A stretch of 64,000 bases of DNA from Mesorhizobium loti R88b (GCF_013170845.1 NZ_CP033367.1:3969001-4033000); one strand, 5' to 3'. Positions 47,555 to 56,457 are shown, counted from the first letter of the stretch. Made by a program: numbers and translations. The notes: generated by a model from the letters alone, not told the origin.

Positions 47555-48052
47555 TCAGGCCTCATCGCGCCGAGGCACTGTTGTTCCGAGCCTGAGATAG
47601 CGTCGCAGGCCGGCTTCGCCGCGCGGCGTTGTCCAGCGATGGTTCCAGGCGAAGGCCGGCCGCAGCAGAGGGGCGAGGAATTTGAGGATCGGCCTCTCGA
47701 CCGTGACCTGCCAAGTCAGCTGGACATGGGTGCCGGTGCCCAACGGCGACAGTTCGGCCCGCCACAGCCCGTCGAAATCGCCATGGGTTTTCACCACGAC
47801 CAGCCGGCCGGGCTCGAGTTCGGCGGCCTCGATGATGAAATTCAGTTCATAGGGCAGGGCGCCGCGCGCCCGTGCCTTTACCCGCGAGCCGACGGACGCC
47901 TTGCCCTTGCCGTCGAGCGGAACCACTTCCTTGTAGACCTCGCCCCACCATAGCGGCAGCAGTTCGGCGTCGGAGAGCACGTCCCACACTTGCTGCGGCG
48001 TGCCTTCGGGAATGTGCCAGCTTTCGTCGAAGCGGAAGACGTTGCTTGGCAT
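47555..48052 (-). CDS. SRPBCC family (START-like) protein
   Basis: A 165-residue polyketide cyclase/dehydrase-type helix-grip protein. [30 protein letters not shown] is the usual N-terminal strand-helix-turn, and [14 protein letters not shown] lies in the long strands. A ligand is expected in its cavity, but none can be named. It converges with the acyltransferase gene, one base between stops. Confidence 0.78.
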   Translation of the reverse strand: MPSNVFRFDESWHIPEGTPQQVWDVLSDAELLPLWWGEVYKEVVPLDGKGKASVGSRVKARARGALPYELNFIIEAAELEPGRLVVVKTHGDFDGLWRAELSPLGTGTHVQLTWQVTVERPILKFLAPLLRPAFAWNHRWTTPRGEAGLRRYLRLGTTVPRRDEA

Positions 48053-48112
48053 GGCGGTTCTTCCAGTTGGCGGAACCCTATATTAGTTTGAGCTTCATTA
48101 TGTGGCCAGCGA

Positions 48113-48601
48113 TCAGGCGACGATCTGCTTGACGTAGTAACGCACCGCTTTCTTGCCGCCATGGATCACGGCGTCGCCGACTTCGGCGAAGCCCAGCGCC
48201 GCGTGGAAGGCATCCGAGGCGGGATTGGGCGGATCGGCGTTGACCTCGCAGGTGACCAGCGTGTGGCCGGCGCGCTCCGCATGCTCGAACAGGTCCTGAT
48301 AGAGCCGGCGTGCATGGCCGCGGCCCCTTGCATGCGCCGCCACGACGACGCGATCGACATAGATGAAGCCTTCGTACCGTTCGCGGAACCAGACGAAATT
48401 CGGGCTGTCGTAATTGGCCTCCTGGTCGAAGGTCATGATGAAGGCTTCGAGATCGCCGATGCGGCGCGCATAGAACGCCTCGCCGAGCAGGAACGACAGC
48501 CGCTCGGCCTCGAGCCAGGACAGTTCGGCGGCATGCTCATTGTTGAGCGCCAGAATGGCTGCCTCGTCGCCTGGCGCTATGCGCTCTATCTCAGACGTCA
48601 T
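48113..48601 (-). CDS. GNAT family N-acetyltransferase
   Basis: A 162-residue GNAT protein; the acetyl-CoA loop is VVAAHARGRGHARRLY (about 86-101) with conserved strands on both sides and the C-terminal FHAALGFAEVG motif. The acceptor is unknown. Its ATG overlaps the cutC stop by four bases (ATGA), so translation is coupled to cutC. Confidence 0.82.
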   Translation of the reverse strand: MTSEIERIAPGDEAAILALNNEHAAELSWLEAERLSFLLGEAFYARRIGDLEAFIMTFDQEANYDSPNFVWFRERYEGFIYVDRVVVAAHARGRGHARRLYQDLFEHAERAGHTLVTCEVNADPPNPASDAFHAALGFAEVGDAVIHGGKKAVRYYVKQIVA

Positions 48602-49356
48602 GCCTTGGCCGCCGCGATCGTCGCTGCCACCAGCGGTGTGTCCGTCAATGTGTTGCGGTATTCGCGGTCGAGATCGGAGCCGCCCATGCCGACCTTGGCA
48701 TTGCGGTAGCGCATGGCGCTCGGCACATCCTTCAGCGCCGCGAAATGCATTTCGGCCAGTCCGGTCTTTGCGCGCACCTCGGCGATGTTGGCGAGATCGA
48801 GCCCGCCGCAACCGAGGATGATGATGCGGTCGCCGGCCTGACGCACCAGATCGGCAAGCAACGGCAGGCCTTCGATCGCGGTGTCGCGCTGGCCGCTCGT
48901 CAGCACGCGCCCGACCTTGCAGCGGATCAGCGCTTCCAGTGCCTCGGCCGGATCGTGCGTCATATCGAAGGCACGGTGGCAGGTGACGTTCAGGGAGCCG
49001 GCCGCCTGCGTCAACTCGCCCATGCGCTTCTCGTCGATGGTGCCCTCGGCGTTCAGGCAGCCGAACACGACGCCGGGCACGCCGAGATCGCGAAGTGCTT
49101 CGACATCGGCCAGCATCGAGCGGTATTCGGTCTCGCTGTAGAGAAAATCGCCGCCACGCGGCCGCACCATGACGTGGAACGGCACGCTCGCCTGGTCCAG
49201 CGCCGCGCGCACCGTACCGAGGCTCGGCGTGATGCCGCCTTCGATCAGGCTGGCGCACAGTTCAACCCGGTCGGCGCCGGCGGCCTGCGCGGCGAGCAGG
49301 CCATCAATGCCTTCGACACAGATTTCGATCAGCGGCGGGCGGGTTTCTGCGGTCAA
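48598..49356 (-). CDS. cutC: CutC family protein (copper homeostasis family)
   Basis: A 252-residue TIM-barrel of the CutC family: IEICVEGIDGLLAAQAAGADRVELCASL opens the barrel, and VRPRGGDFLYSETE, CHRAFDMTHDP and ILTSGQ-like VLTSGQ segments follow. The role in copper handling is the family name's basis but is debated. No in-frame ATG exists near the family start; the TTG at 49356 (followed by TAETRPPLIEI), preceded by AGGA, is the most likely start, although the frame remains open to 49437. Confidence 0.8.
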   Translation of the reverse strand: MTAETRPPLIEICVEGIDGLLAAQAAGADRVELCASLIEGGITPSLGTVRAALDQASVPFHVMVRPRGGDFLYSETEYRSMLADVEALRDLGVPGVVFGCLNAEGTIDEKRMGELTQAAGSLNVTCHRAFDMTHDPAEALEALIRCKVGRVLTSGQRDTAIEGLPLLADLVRQAGDRIIILGCGGLDLANIAEVRAKTGLAEMHFAALKDVPSAMRYRNAKVGMGGSDLDREYRNTLTDTPLVAATIAAAKA

Positions 49357-49515
49357 GGGGCGATCCTGTTCATGATGATTGCGCAAAGCCCTAGCATCGG
49401 ACCGGTTGCCAGGAAAGCATGAACGGCGCGTCGCCATTTGGGCCAGGGAGCAACCCGGGAGGGCGGGCGGCGCATTGCCTTCCCGCCGCCTTCGGCGTGG
49501 GCATAGGATTCGTGG

Positions 49516-49947
49516 CTACTGGCGCAATTCCGTGTTCTTGGCGCCTGCCTCGACCTGATCGATCACCAGGAGCTTGACCTCGATATCACCGATGTTGGTG
49601 GCCTGATGCCACTGGCCGATCATTTCGATGATGAAATCGCCTGTCTTGTAGGTGTTGCTGTTGCCGGTCTCGACATTGGTGACCTTCAGCGTTCCGGCCT
49701 CGACATAGGCGTAGCGCGGGAAGGGGTGCCGATGCACCGGCAAGGTTGCGCCGACCGCGATGTCGTACGTCGACACCAACACTTGCACATTCTTCTGCGG
49801 CAGCGTGATCGGCTGGCCGGACGCGGTGGTCGTGCGTGATGCGAGCGGTGTGACGACGACAGGCGTGCTGCTGCTGTCCAGAGCCAGGGCACAATTTGCG
49901 TAGAGCGCAGCGGCAAGCAGCAGTGCCGATACCAGGATTTTCCGCAT
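49516..49947 (-). CDS. secreted cupin-domain protein
   Basis: A 143-residue protein with a signal peptide (about 1-23, ending ALA) and one cupin barrel. The metal-site motif is HRHPFPRYAYVEAG, the second motif GQWHQATNIG. Substrate and metal are unknown. GGGAGGAATC stands directly before the ATG at 49947. Confidence 0.8.
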   Translation of the reverse strand: MRKILVSALLLAAALYANCALALDSSSTPVVVTPLASRTTTASGQPITLPQKNVQVLVSTYDIAVGATLPVHRHPFPRYAYVEAGTLKVTNVETGNSNTYKTGDFIIEMIGQWHQATNIGDIEVKLLVIDQVEAGAKNTELRQ

Positions 49948-50226
49948 GATTCCTCCCTGAACCGACGCATCTATTGCGCGGCGGCAAACCGCGCGCAAGC
50001 GGGAGCGGCGCGATGAATGGCTTCATCGACCCACGAGCCGAAATCTTCCTTCATATTCCGCCGCCTCCTCTTCCACCGAGGGCCGATCAGTTGGTCTGTT
50101 TATCGTCTTCGTCAGGAGACAGCACTGGTTCTACCCCGGCTTTCGGCGTTGCCGGATTTGACCCCGCGCAATGCGGCGTCGGATCGGCAGCCCCATAAGG
50201 TTGCATACAGTCGTAGGAGCTCGGAT

Positions 50227-50589
50227 ATGACGTATGATGCAATGACCAAACGCGCTATGGCAGGCACGACCGTCTCCTTTCCGCTAACCGGAGCTGCGGC
50301 GGCAGAAGGGATTTTTGCCGCAAACTCGAACGAAAGCCCCATCCTGGCTAGCTTCCGACTGTGGCAGGCGCTGATGAATTCGATCTCCTTCGACATTTCC
50401 GACGGCGATCTGAAACGCGTCTATCAGGACATGTCGGAGATCGTGCAGTCGATGCTTGCCATCTCGGCTACAAACACGCACGAGTTCGCAGCGCAATTCC
50501 TGGTTGTTTGCAGCGGTGACGTGATCGAATACCGTCAGGCCGCCCGACAGCTTCATGCCCACGCGCAAACCCTTGTCGGTATCGCGTAA
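50227..50589 (+). CDS. small protein of unknown function next to the island
   Basis: A 120-residue, mainly helical soluble protein without a domain I recognise. The helix-rich middle (FRLWQALMNSISFDISDGDLKRVYQDM) recalls phasin-like proteins only loosely. AGGAG lies eight bases before the ATG, so the start is good although the frame is open to 50017. It is the last chromosomal gene before the tRNA-Asn fragment. Confidence 0.6.
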   Translation: MTYDAMTKRAMAGTTVSFPLTGAAAAEGIFAANSNESPILASFRLWQALMNSISFDISDGDLKRVYQDMSEIVQSMLAISATNTHEFAAQFLVVCSGDVIEYRQAARQLHAHAQTLVGIA

Positions 50590-50993
50590 GGGTCGCCGCC
50601 GGATGGCATTGGACAGATGGAATGGAGACTTTTGACCAAGTCCTGAACACGCCGGGAAAGCGCTACCGAGACACGAGTTCGAATAGGACTTGCAGGCTGC
50701 CTAAGGTGGTTGGCCGTTTGGGCCATGGGCTGGGCGCCCGTCAGTTTGCAAAGCTTTTGAAGTTGTTGGCTCCCCGGGCCGGATTCGAACCAGCGACCAA
50801 CCGGTTAACAGAGGTTTTCTACTGATTTTCGATGAGTTGCGCTGGTGAGCGTTGATGGCGTCAAAGCGTTGATCAGAATACGAAAAATTGTGATCAATGC
50901 CGATCAGCGTTCCTCAAGCTCACTCGACATACCGCATGATCTGGCGTACATCATCCCGTACATCATCAACACCGGTTGGTCAGGGGGGGTGTA
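50590..50993. other. gene-free gap holding the island's left attachment site
   Basis: This 404-bp stretch has no supportable gene. It holds the tRNA-Asn 3' fragment at 50767-50811. To the right of the fragment is about 180 bp of island leader before the integrase start, containing ACATCATCCCGTACATCATC near 50948, a short direct repeat (GTACATCATC) that could bind integrase or excisionase. Confidence 0.55.
50767..50811 (-). other. attL: 3' fragment of tRNA-Asn(GTT)
   Basis: Read on the minus strand, these 45 bases run from the anticodon loop (CTGTTAACC) through the variable region and T-arm (GGTTCGAATCC) to the acceptor strand and encoded CCA (GGGGAGCCA) of tRNA-Asn. The 5' half (acceptor, D-arm) is absent: sequence beyond 50811 does not continue as a tRNA. 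A tyrosine integrase gene starts 183 bp further on. This is the classic scar of an element integrated into a tRNA 3' end. Confidence 0.85.
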
Positions 50994-52313
50994 ATGCCGA
51001 AGGTTGAATTGACTGACAGGTTTTGCCAGGCCGCGAAGCCCACGACGGGCCGACAAACCGATTATTTCGACGCAATCGTGAAGGGCCTTTGCCTCACAGC
51101 GTCGTCCGGCGGCACGCGGACGTTCTACCTTCATTATACGCGCCTCTCCGATGGAAAACGTCAACGGATGAAATTAGGCACGTTCCCAGACATCAAGCTG
51201 GCGGCGGCCCGGGAGAAGGCGAGGGAGGTGCGAGGCGGTATCATCAACGGCGCGGACCCCATTGCTGAGAAGAAGGCCGAAGCGGCCTCGATGTCGGTTG
51301 CAGATCTCGTCGAGAACTACGTCACGCGGCGCGCTTCAAAGAATCGTAGCGGGGACGAGGTCGCGCGGCGCCTGCGTAAGAATGTCAGCGGACAGGACGC
51401 AGAAGGCCACACGATCGAAGGCGCCTCGACTGGCGTGATCGGGAATGTGAAGCTCTCCGGCTTGCATCGGCGCGATCTGACGAAGGCAATTGACGCGATC
51501 ACAGACCGTGGAGCGACGACGGAGGCGGTGCGCGTGTTTGAGGATCTTCGCGCTATGGTTCGGTGGGCGCGAGGTCGCGGCGATCTTGATGCGAACCTGA
51601 TGGAAGGCATGCAACCGCCGGCCAAGCTAGTCGCGCGGGATCGCGTGCTGACCGCGGACGAAATTCACGTCATGTGGAAAGCTCTCGCTAGCGCTGATAT
51701 GTGGGAGGGGAGCAGGCGGATTATTCGACTTTGCCTGATCCTGGGTGCCCGCGTCGGCGAGGTCTGCGGGATGACACGCGATGAAATTGATCTCGATCGT
51801 GCACTTTGGGTTCTGCCGCCTGAGCGGGTAAAGAATGCCAACAGGCACACCCTTCCGCTACCGAGCATGGCGGTAGACATGATCCGCGAACAATTGGCGG
51901 ACGCTGACAAGCTGGCGAAGCGGATGGAGCGCCAGCCATCAGAGTTCATTTTCCCAGGCGTCGGCGGGAAAGGGCCAGTCGGTGGCGCCGCGATAGCCAA
52001 GGCCCTAAAGCGCCAGGAGGTCATTACAACGGGCAGAACGACAATCCTGAGCGTTGAGCCCTTCACATGCCACGATCTGCGACGGACGTGCGCGACGCAT
52101 CTTGCCGAGCTCGGAGTCAATCCCTTCATCATCGGCCACATCCTGAATCACATCACGTCGATCAAAGGGACGATCACCACAGCCGTCTACGCGCGGTACG
52201 ACTATCTGAAGGAAAAAACCGAAGCGCTGAACATTTGGGCAGACCGGCTCGCCGGCATCCTCTTCGACGGCGCCGTCGCAAATGTAGTGCCGATTGCGGA
52301 GAGGGCGGCGTGA
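50994..52313 (+). CDS. int: tyrosine-type site-specific integrase
   Basis: A 439-residue integrase of the P4/CP4 type: an N-terminal DUF4102-like arm-binding domain (about 1-90), SAM-like core-binding domain (about 100-200) and catalytic domain. Catalytic residues visible are Arg253 (GARVGE), Lys280 (ERVKNANRH), His360 and Arg363 (CHDLRR), His386 (LNH) and the tyrosine at 399 or 402 (VYARYDY). It would insert and excise the island at tRNA-Asn. A G-rich ribosome site precedes the ATG at 50994. The next gene begins within its stop codon. Confidence 0.92.
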   Translation: MPKVELTDRFCQAAKPTTGRQTDYFDAIVKGLCLTASSGGTRTFYLHYTRLSDGKRQRMKLGTFPDIKLAAAREKAREVRGGIINGADPIAEKKAEAASMSVADLVENYVTRRASKNRSGDEVARRLRKNVSGQDAEGHTIEGASTGVIGNVKLSGLHRRDLTKAIDAITDRGATTEAVRVFEDLRAMVRWARGRGDLDANLMEGMQPPAKLVARDRVLTADEIHVMWKALASADMWEGSRRIIRLCLILGARVGEVCGMTRDEIDLDRALWVLPPERVKNANRHTLPLPSMAVDMIREQLADADKLAKRMERQPSEFIFPGVGGKGPVGGAAIAKALKRQEVITTGRTTILSVEPFTCHDLRRTCATHLAELGVNPFIIGHILNHITSIKGTITTAVYARYDYLKEKTEALNIWADRLAGILFDGAVANVVPIAERAA

Positions 52314-52807
52314 TGGACCAGACCGTCAATATTCCGACGACCGGCGGCGTGACTGAAGACGCGGAGTTCAAGCGGTTTTCTCAACAACGTGCGCTAGAAT
52401 TCCTGCCCGAATTGGAGAAGTTGTTTGCCGCTGGCGATAAATATGCGCTCATGCAAGCTATCAGCCAGTGCGCCTTATATGATCTAGTTCTTCCCCGTTG
52501 GGCGGCGGAGGCTTTTTTGGAAGGGTATTACTCAGTCCTGAACCTGAGGTCGGCATCATGGGACGAGGCCTTTGGCAGGCCGTACAAGAAAGGCTTCCAC
52601 CTGGATAAAGCCAAGGTGCGCCGCTCGGCGAGGCTAGAGGTTTTCTTAGCCGTTGGACGAATTCGAGCACGTGAACCTAACACACCGATCGACGATCATC
52701 TTTTCGAGAGAGTTGGCCAGGAGTGTAATGTGGGCCGATCGTTGGCAAATCAGCTTTACTACGAACACAAGCGCTACGCGGATTCGCTTCTGCCACCAGA
52801 TTCGTAA
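52313..52807 (+). CDS. unknown protein coupled to the integrase
   Basis: A 164-residue soluble, helical protein with no domain I recognise. It begins in the integrase stop (TGATG), so it is translated together with it. The C-terminal half is basic (DKAKVRRSARLEVF) and includes a possible helix-turn-helix, DDHLFERVGQECNVGRSLANQLYYEHKR, which could mean DNA binding. A role in control of integration is a guess from coupling. Confidence 0.6.
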   Translation: MDQTVNIPTTGGVTEDAEFKRFSQQRALEFLPELEKLFAAGDKYALMQAISQCALYDLVLPRWAAEAFLEGYYSVLNLRSASWDEAFGRPYKKGFHLDKAKVRRSARLEVFLAVGRIRAREPNTPIDDHLFERVGQECNVGRSLANQLYYEHKRYADSLLPPDS

Positions 52808-52881
52808 AATTCCCGGCAATACAGCTGACTGACGTTTGAGCGATGTTCCCTGCGGCAACTTGAACCGCAAGGAGAACATTG

Positions 52882-53130
52882 ATGACCGTTGAGAAAGTCA
52901 CACTCGCGGAACTAAAAGATGACGATCTGGTGGGCAGCGACGATGCCTGCCGCATACTGGGTGGGGAACGCTCCCCGATATCCCGAGCCACGCTGGACAG
53001 AGGCATTGCCGCGAGCCGCTTCCCCAGCCCGATGAAAATTGGCGCCACCAATCGCTGGCGTGTCGGCTGGCTGCGCGATTGCCTCCGTGAAGCTGAGACT
53101 AAGCGCTCCCAACCGGGCGAGGCCGCCTGA
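52882..53130 (+). CDS. AlpA-like helix-turn-helix regulator / excisionase
   Basis: An 82-residue MerR-like winged-helix protein of the AlpA/excisionase type: LVGSDDACRILGG is the first helix pair and ATLDRGIAASRFPSPMKIGATNRWR the wing, with the FPxPxKIGxxxRW pattern typical of AlpA. In P4-like islands such proteins switch on the integrase or help excision. AAGGAGA lies before the ATG at 52882. The next small gene starts in its stop codon. Confidence 0.82.
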   Translation: MTVEKVTLAELKDDDLVGSDDACRILGGERSPISRATLDRGIAASRFPSPMKIGATNRWRVGWLRDCLREAETKRSQPGEAA

Positions 53131-53261
53131 TGCCGCGGAGCTACCGCCGGCACCCACAGCCGCGGCCATTGTTCCCGGCCGTGCGCCAGACGTTTGGCAT
53201 GTCTGTGGCGGACGCCATAGCAGCGATCCGACTCGCAAAGTTTGCCCGTGAGTTCGCATAG
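53130..53261 (+). CDS. small basic protein (43 aa) in the island regulatory operon
   Basis: The frame begins within the stop of the AlpA-like gene (TGATG) and encodes MPRSYRRHPQPRPLF and then a helical VADAIAAIRLAKFAREFA. The tight coupling on both sides (the next gene starts three bases after the stop) supports a real gene. There are ten Arg/Lys/His in the first half; no family recognised. Confidence 0.5.
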   Translation: MPRSYRRHPQPRPLFPAVRQTFGMSVADAIAAIRLAKFAREFA

Positions 53262-53263
53262 CT

Positions 53264-53602
53264 ATGTCGACGTTAGTCCGCTTCCAGCCACCCCCTGCGA
53301 GCTCGGCGAAACCGCTGCAGCGGCAGCGCGCGGCCGTCGTCGACTTGCGCCGGCGCGATCTCCTGGTTGTGCCCGCACTGCGGGAAATTGCAGCTGAGCT
53401 TGAGGCTGCGCTTCCGAACTCCCGGGATCTCTCTGCGGCCATCGAGGTGGCAGTGAAAATCTATGGACGCGACCTACGGCTCAGATTCGGCGTGACCGGT
53501 GCTGACGCCGCAGGGCTGGTTCGCGCGGCACGCGCGGGAATCCGGGGCGAAGTCAATCGCATACGTTCAAAAAGGAGCAAAGAAGATGCACGCGGCACAT
53601 AA
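53264..53602 (+). CDS. unknown small protein (112 aa) of the island
   Basis: A 112-residue Arg-rich protein with a proline-rich N terminus and two predicted helices (about 28-70) of alternating charge. No recognisable domain. It begins three bases after the previous stop and overlaps the next start by 17 bp, as part of one compact operon. Confidence 0.55.
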   Translation: MSTLVRFQPPPASSAKPLQRQRAAVVDLRRRDLLVVPALREIAAELEAALPNSRDLSAAIEVAVKIYGRDLRLRFGVTGADAAGLVRAARAGIRGEVNRIRSKRSKEDARGT

Positions 53603-54476
53603 GGCTGCGCCCGAAAAAGAAACGCCCGATCAGGGCGACCAGGCGAAAAACGAAAAAAGCAGAGATAGTTCCTACCAGAATATCGATCGCAAGGCAAAGG
53701 AAGCGGCCGAGAGCATTTTGCTTGTTTGGTCGGACGACATCAAACAGCGTCGAGCGCTGCTTGCTGAATGGTTCGACCTCGCGAAACGGAATCTCACGGG
53801 ACGCGCCTTGAAAGGCGCTTGCATCGCACACGATCAGTTCATGGTGAAGACGCTCTCAATGCACCGTGACGATGAGTGGATCGCAAAGGAATATTCCTGC
53901 AGCGAGCGTACCGTTCAGCGGTGTTTTGCTGACATGCGCGATGAGGGATTCGGAAACTGCGAAGCGATCAAGATCAAGATCGGAGCGGTCTATCGCACTA
54001 CGGGCCGGCGGGTTTTCCTGTCGCTGCCTGCGCACCTTGCGAATGCACGCGCTGCGACAGACGGTGGCGCTTCTACAAAGAACGACGCTTCGACACGAAT
54101 GGCCGACGCTTCGACACATTCGAGCGACGCTCCGACACATTCGGTTCACGCTGCGACAAAAACGAGCGACGCTTCGACACGCGTTGGCGCTTCTAGACCT
54201 TACGAAAGGAGACCTTCGAAAGAAGATCCAACGAAAGAAGACAACGGACGGCGTCCAGTTTATGGGCAACGAATCTTGTCGGATTTTCTGAATGGTGATC
54301 TTCCGCCTGTCGGCGGAGAGCTAAACCAGGACACGCCTCATCCTTCATCGGAAGCCTACCCAGACATGAAGGAAAAAACCTTCACGCTGGATGACGAGGA
54401 AGAAGAAGACGATGAAGATGACGAAGAACCGCCGCCGAGGTCGGACAGGCGCGATCCCTATGACTGGGGGGATTGA
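53586..54476 (+). CDS. helix-turn-helix replication-type protein with heptapeptide repeats
   Basis: A 296-residue protein. A charged N terminus (1-35) leads to a helical domain with a winged-helix pattern (about 85-155; WIAKEYSCSERTVQRCFADMRDEGF), like the DNA-binding domains of plasmid/phage replication initiators and replisome-loading proteins. Residues 160-201 are six 7-residue repeats (consensus DASTxxx). The C terminus is very acidic (EEEEDDEDDEE) and ends RRDPYDWGD, a short tail of the kind that often contacts replication proteins. AAGGAG precedes the ATG. A role in replication or maintenance of the excised island is inference. Confidence 0.6.
   Translation: MHAAHKAAPEKETPDQGDQAKNEKSRDSSYQNIDRKAKEAAESILLVWSDDIKQRRALLAEWFDLAKRNLTGRALKGACIAHDQFMVKTLSMHRDDEWIAKEYSCSERTVQRCFADMRDEGFGNCEAIKIKIGAVYRTTGRRVFLSLPAHLANARAATDGGASTKNDASTRMADASTHSSDAPTHSVHAATKTSDASTRVGASRPYERRPSKEDPTKEDNGRRPVYGQRILSDFLNGDLPPVGGELNQDTPHPSSEAYPDMKEKTFTLDDEEEEDDEDDEEPPPRSDRRDPYDWGD
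54063..54188 (+). repeat. six 21-bp tandem units inside the helix-turn-helix gene
   Basis: Units of 21 bp encode GGASTKN, DASTRMA, DASTHSS, DAPTHSV, HAATKTS and DASTRVG. The DNA core GACGCTTCGACAC is nearly constant while the last two codons vary, so the array has grown by duplication and then drifted. Confidence 0.85.
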
Positions 54477-54998
54477 AGAAGCCCCAGTGAAAGGACGTGC
54501 CAATGGCGAGGAGGAAAAAACCGATTGGCATCAATACCAATCCGCCCTAGGCGCGGCCTGGCTCGAATGACTTGTATTATAGTCGCAATGCCGCATGCTA
54601 AACCGCTATGAACAACAAGATTGCTGCGCGGTCGATTGCAGTCCTCCGGCCGCAGCCAGGCAGGAACCAGCGCGGATTGTATCTATGACCGATGTCCACA
54701 TCGGTTCGGACCAGCTGTACGATGCAAGGAGACTGTCAGACGCTGAGAATACTTCGCTGAAATTACCAATCTGGGCTAGCCGTTGAGCGTTAGCGACATT
54801 AAGGTCCGCGCCAGATCGGGAATTTCCGATCCGGGGCATAAGAACCCCTTCAGGTGGCGGCATCAGTGCTGCCGATATCCGCACTCTCCGACCGTGGTCG
54901 GGGAGGCGTCAGCGTATGTCCAGGACGCAATTCTAAAGGCTGTCGCGGTCTTCCACCTGAAGGCTTCTTAACTCCCCGATCCGGTCAGGGGAGTAGCC
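54477..54998. other. gene-free gap in the island
   Basis: In these 522 bp I find no frame with both a ribosome site and plausible composition. A short hairpin (GGGGCATAAGAACCCC, 54835-54850) and the related CTCCCCGATCCGG near 54972 are the only structures seen. The composition is lower in GC than the chromosome. Confidence 0.5.
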
Positions 54999-55289
54999 AT
55001 GAGCGACAACAACATTCTTCCTAAAAACTATTTCGATGAACGCCCGCCAAAATCGTCGTGGCCGACAGTGCCGAAAAGTGGGATCATCACGATCGCTGCA
55101 GTGATCGTCGCGATAGCAGGTATCATCTACATCGCCCAGTTCGCATGGTCATTCAAGGTAGCGGCCGACCAGCGACAGATAGCTCGGCACAACGCTGCTC
55201 AGCGCATTATCCATAACGAACTCGCGAAGTTATGCTCGCCAGCGGATCGCATCAGTGATCCTGACACGTGTCGGCTTATACCGGAATAG
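54999..55289 (+). CDS. small membrane protein, unknown (96 aa)
   Basis: A 96-residue protein with one membrane segment (about 28-50, IITIAAVIVAIAGIIYIAQFAW), a short cytoplasmic N terminus and a C-terminal domain with two cysteines (KLCSP, DTCRL). AGGGGAG precedes the ATG. No family recognised. Phage or island origin fits its setting. Confidence 0.6.
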   Translation: MSDNNILPKNYFDERPPKSSWPTVPKSGIITIAAVIVAIAGIIYIAQFAWSFKVAADQRQIARHNAAQRIIHNELAKLCSPADRISDPDTCRLIPE

Positions 55290-55352
55290 GTCTTCCAAGC
55301 CGATTATAGCAACATTGCCAATAGCGGCTGCGGACGACATCGCGAGGGGCTT

Positions 55353-55676
55353 ATGATCGGAATTGCAAAGGTTGCCGGCATACTGTCAGTCGCAATAGGG
55401 GTCGTTTGCATTCTTGCCGGGGTCTTCGGCGGCGCGAGGGCCTCTGTGGCTTTTGCTCAGACGCCTCTATGGGCCTTGGGTCTCTCAAGTATTGTGTCTG
55501 GGTCCGTGCTCTATTGCGTTGGACTGATCGCGGAAAACATGGGCTTGATGGTCGACCACCTTGCCGCCATACGCCGGAATCAGGAGGCTGCCGGGCCCCA
55601 AACGCGGGTGCCACCCCTGTCCGTAGCGCGTCTAGCCAATCTCGGGGACGTGAAGGGGCTGTTTCAAGATAGGTAG
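55353..55676 (+). CDS. small membrane protein, unknown (107 aa)
   Basis: A 107-residue protein with two hydrophobic segments (about 5-28 and 40-62) and a hydrophilic, probably cytoplasmic, C-terminal tail. AGGGG precedes the ATG. No family recognised. It lies 63 bp downstream of the other small membrane protein on the same strand, so they may be co-expressed. Confidence 0.55.
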   Translation: MIGIAKVAGILSVAIGVVCILAGVFGGARASVAFAQTPLWALGLSSIVSGSVLYCVGLIAENMGLMVDHLAAIRRNQEAAGPQTRVPPLSVARLANLGDVKGLFQDR

Positions 55677-55983
55677 CAAAGCTTCGCGCCGGCAAGCAGA
55701 GCTAGTGCGTTAGATGAAGCGGGACCGAGAGAATGGGCTAGCCCGCTATAAATTCGATGCCATTCAAGCTGCCTTGAGCGCATGCACGGACCAAAAGACT
55801 GGCTACCGGCGGTCGGAAGATCTCGACGCATCGCAGCCTTAAAAGGAAATACCCGTTTATTTGGCGGGGCGGTGATGTTTCGATGCTCATAAAGACTGGC
55901 CGAAGGTAATAACCGATGAGCCACAGGGCAGCCGGCTGCTGCGAACGGTACACGGCTGAGCCACCGTGCTCCTCTCGAATGGA

Positions 55984-56457
55984 TCAATTTCGAACGGTGC
56001 GCAATGCGGCCCATTGATCCTCTGTCGGACTGACAGCGGTCGTCGATATCGTACAGCTTCGATTTATCATGTTGGCTTCGTGCGGATAAAGGATGTGCGA
56101 GTAGGGCAGGGCGTCGACAGAGTTCATGAACCTGCTGACCAGGTATGGTTTGTACGCTGAAATTTCCGCGGCCGCGCCCTTTTTGGCTTCGTCAATATGT
56201 TCTAGCCACAGCGCAGGGTTGGCCCGCGCAGCGTCGCTTGACTCTCGACGAACCCTCGCCAGCATCTCACACATCAAGAGCGTGTCCTGTGCGTCGCCCC
56301 AACTCGCGCCAAGCCTCATCTGCTCGTCGATTACCTTGCGGCGCGCAACGCCGTAACCGTCATCCTTGTAGACCAGTTTAGTTTGCAGCCAGTCGAGGAT
56401 TGGCTGGGCGATCAGCGCGACGAAGCATAGACCGATGAATCCCTTGAAAAGCATCAT
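55984..56457 (-). CDS. unknown protein with N-terminal membrane segment (157 aa)
   Basis: A 157-residue protein with one N-terminal hydrophobic segment (about 3-20) and a helical soluble part rich in Ala, Arg and Glu. No family recognised. Two ATGs in tandem at the start; ribosome site AGGATGCAG is moderate. It is the only minus-strand gene between the integrase and the insertion sequence. Confidence 0.5.
   Translation of the reverse strand: MMLFKGFIGLCFVALIAQPILDWLQTKLVYKDDGYGVARRKVIDEQMRLGASWGDAQDTLLMCEMLARVRRESSDAARANPALWLEHIDEAKKGAAAEISAYKPYLVSRFMNSVDALPYSHILYPHEANMINRSCTISTTAVSPTEDQWAALRTVRN

Noticed and set aside
50767..50811. Complete tRNA-Asn gene
   Set aside because: Only the 3' part is present; D-arm and 5' acceptor strand are missing beyond 50811.
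53856..54269. Antisense frame with a repeated CRSV motif
   Set aside because: It is the mirror of the 21-bp tandem array in the helix-turn-helix gene; the plus-strand frame has a ribosome site and domain structure.
54595..54786. Possible 63-residue gene in the island gap
   Set aside because: No ribosome site, no domain and unlikely composition.
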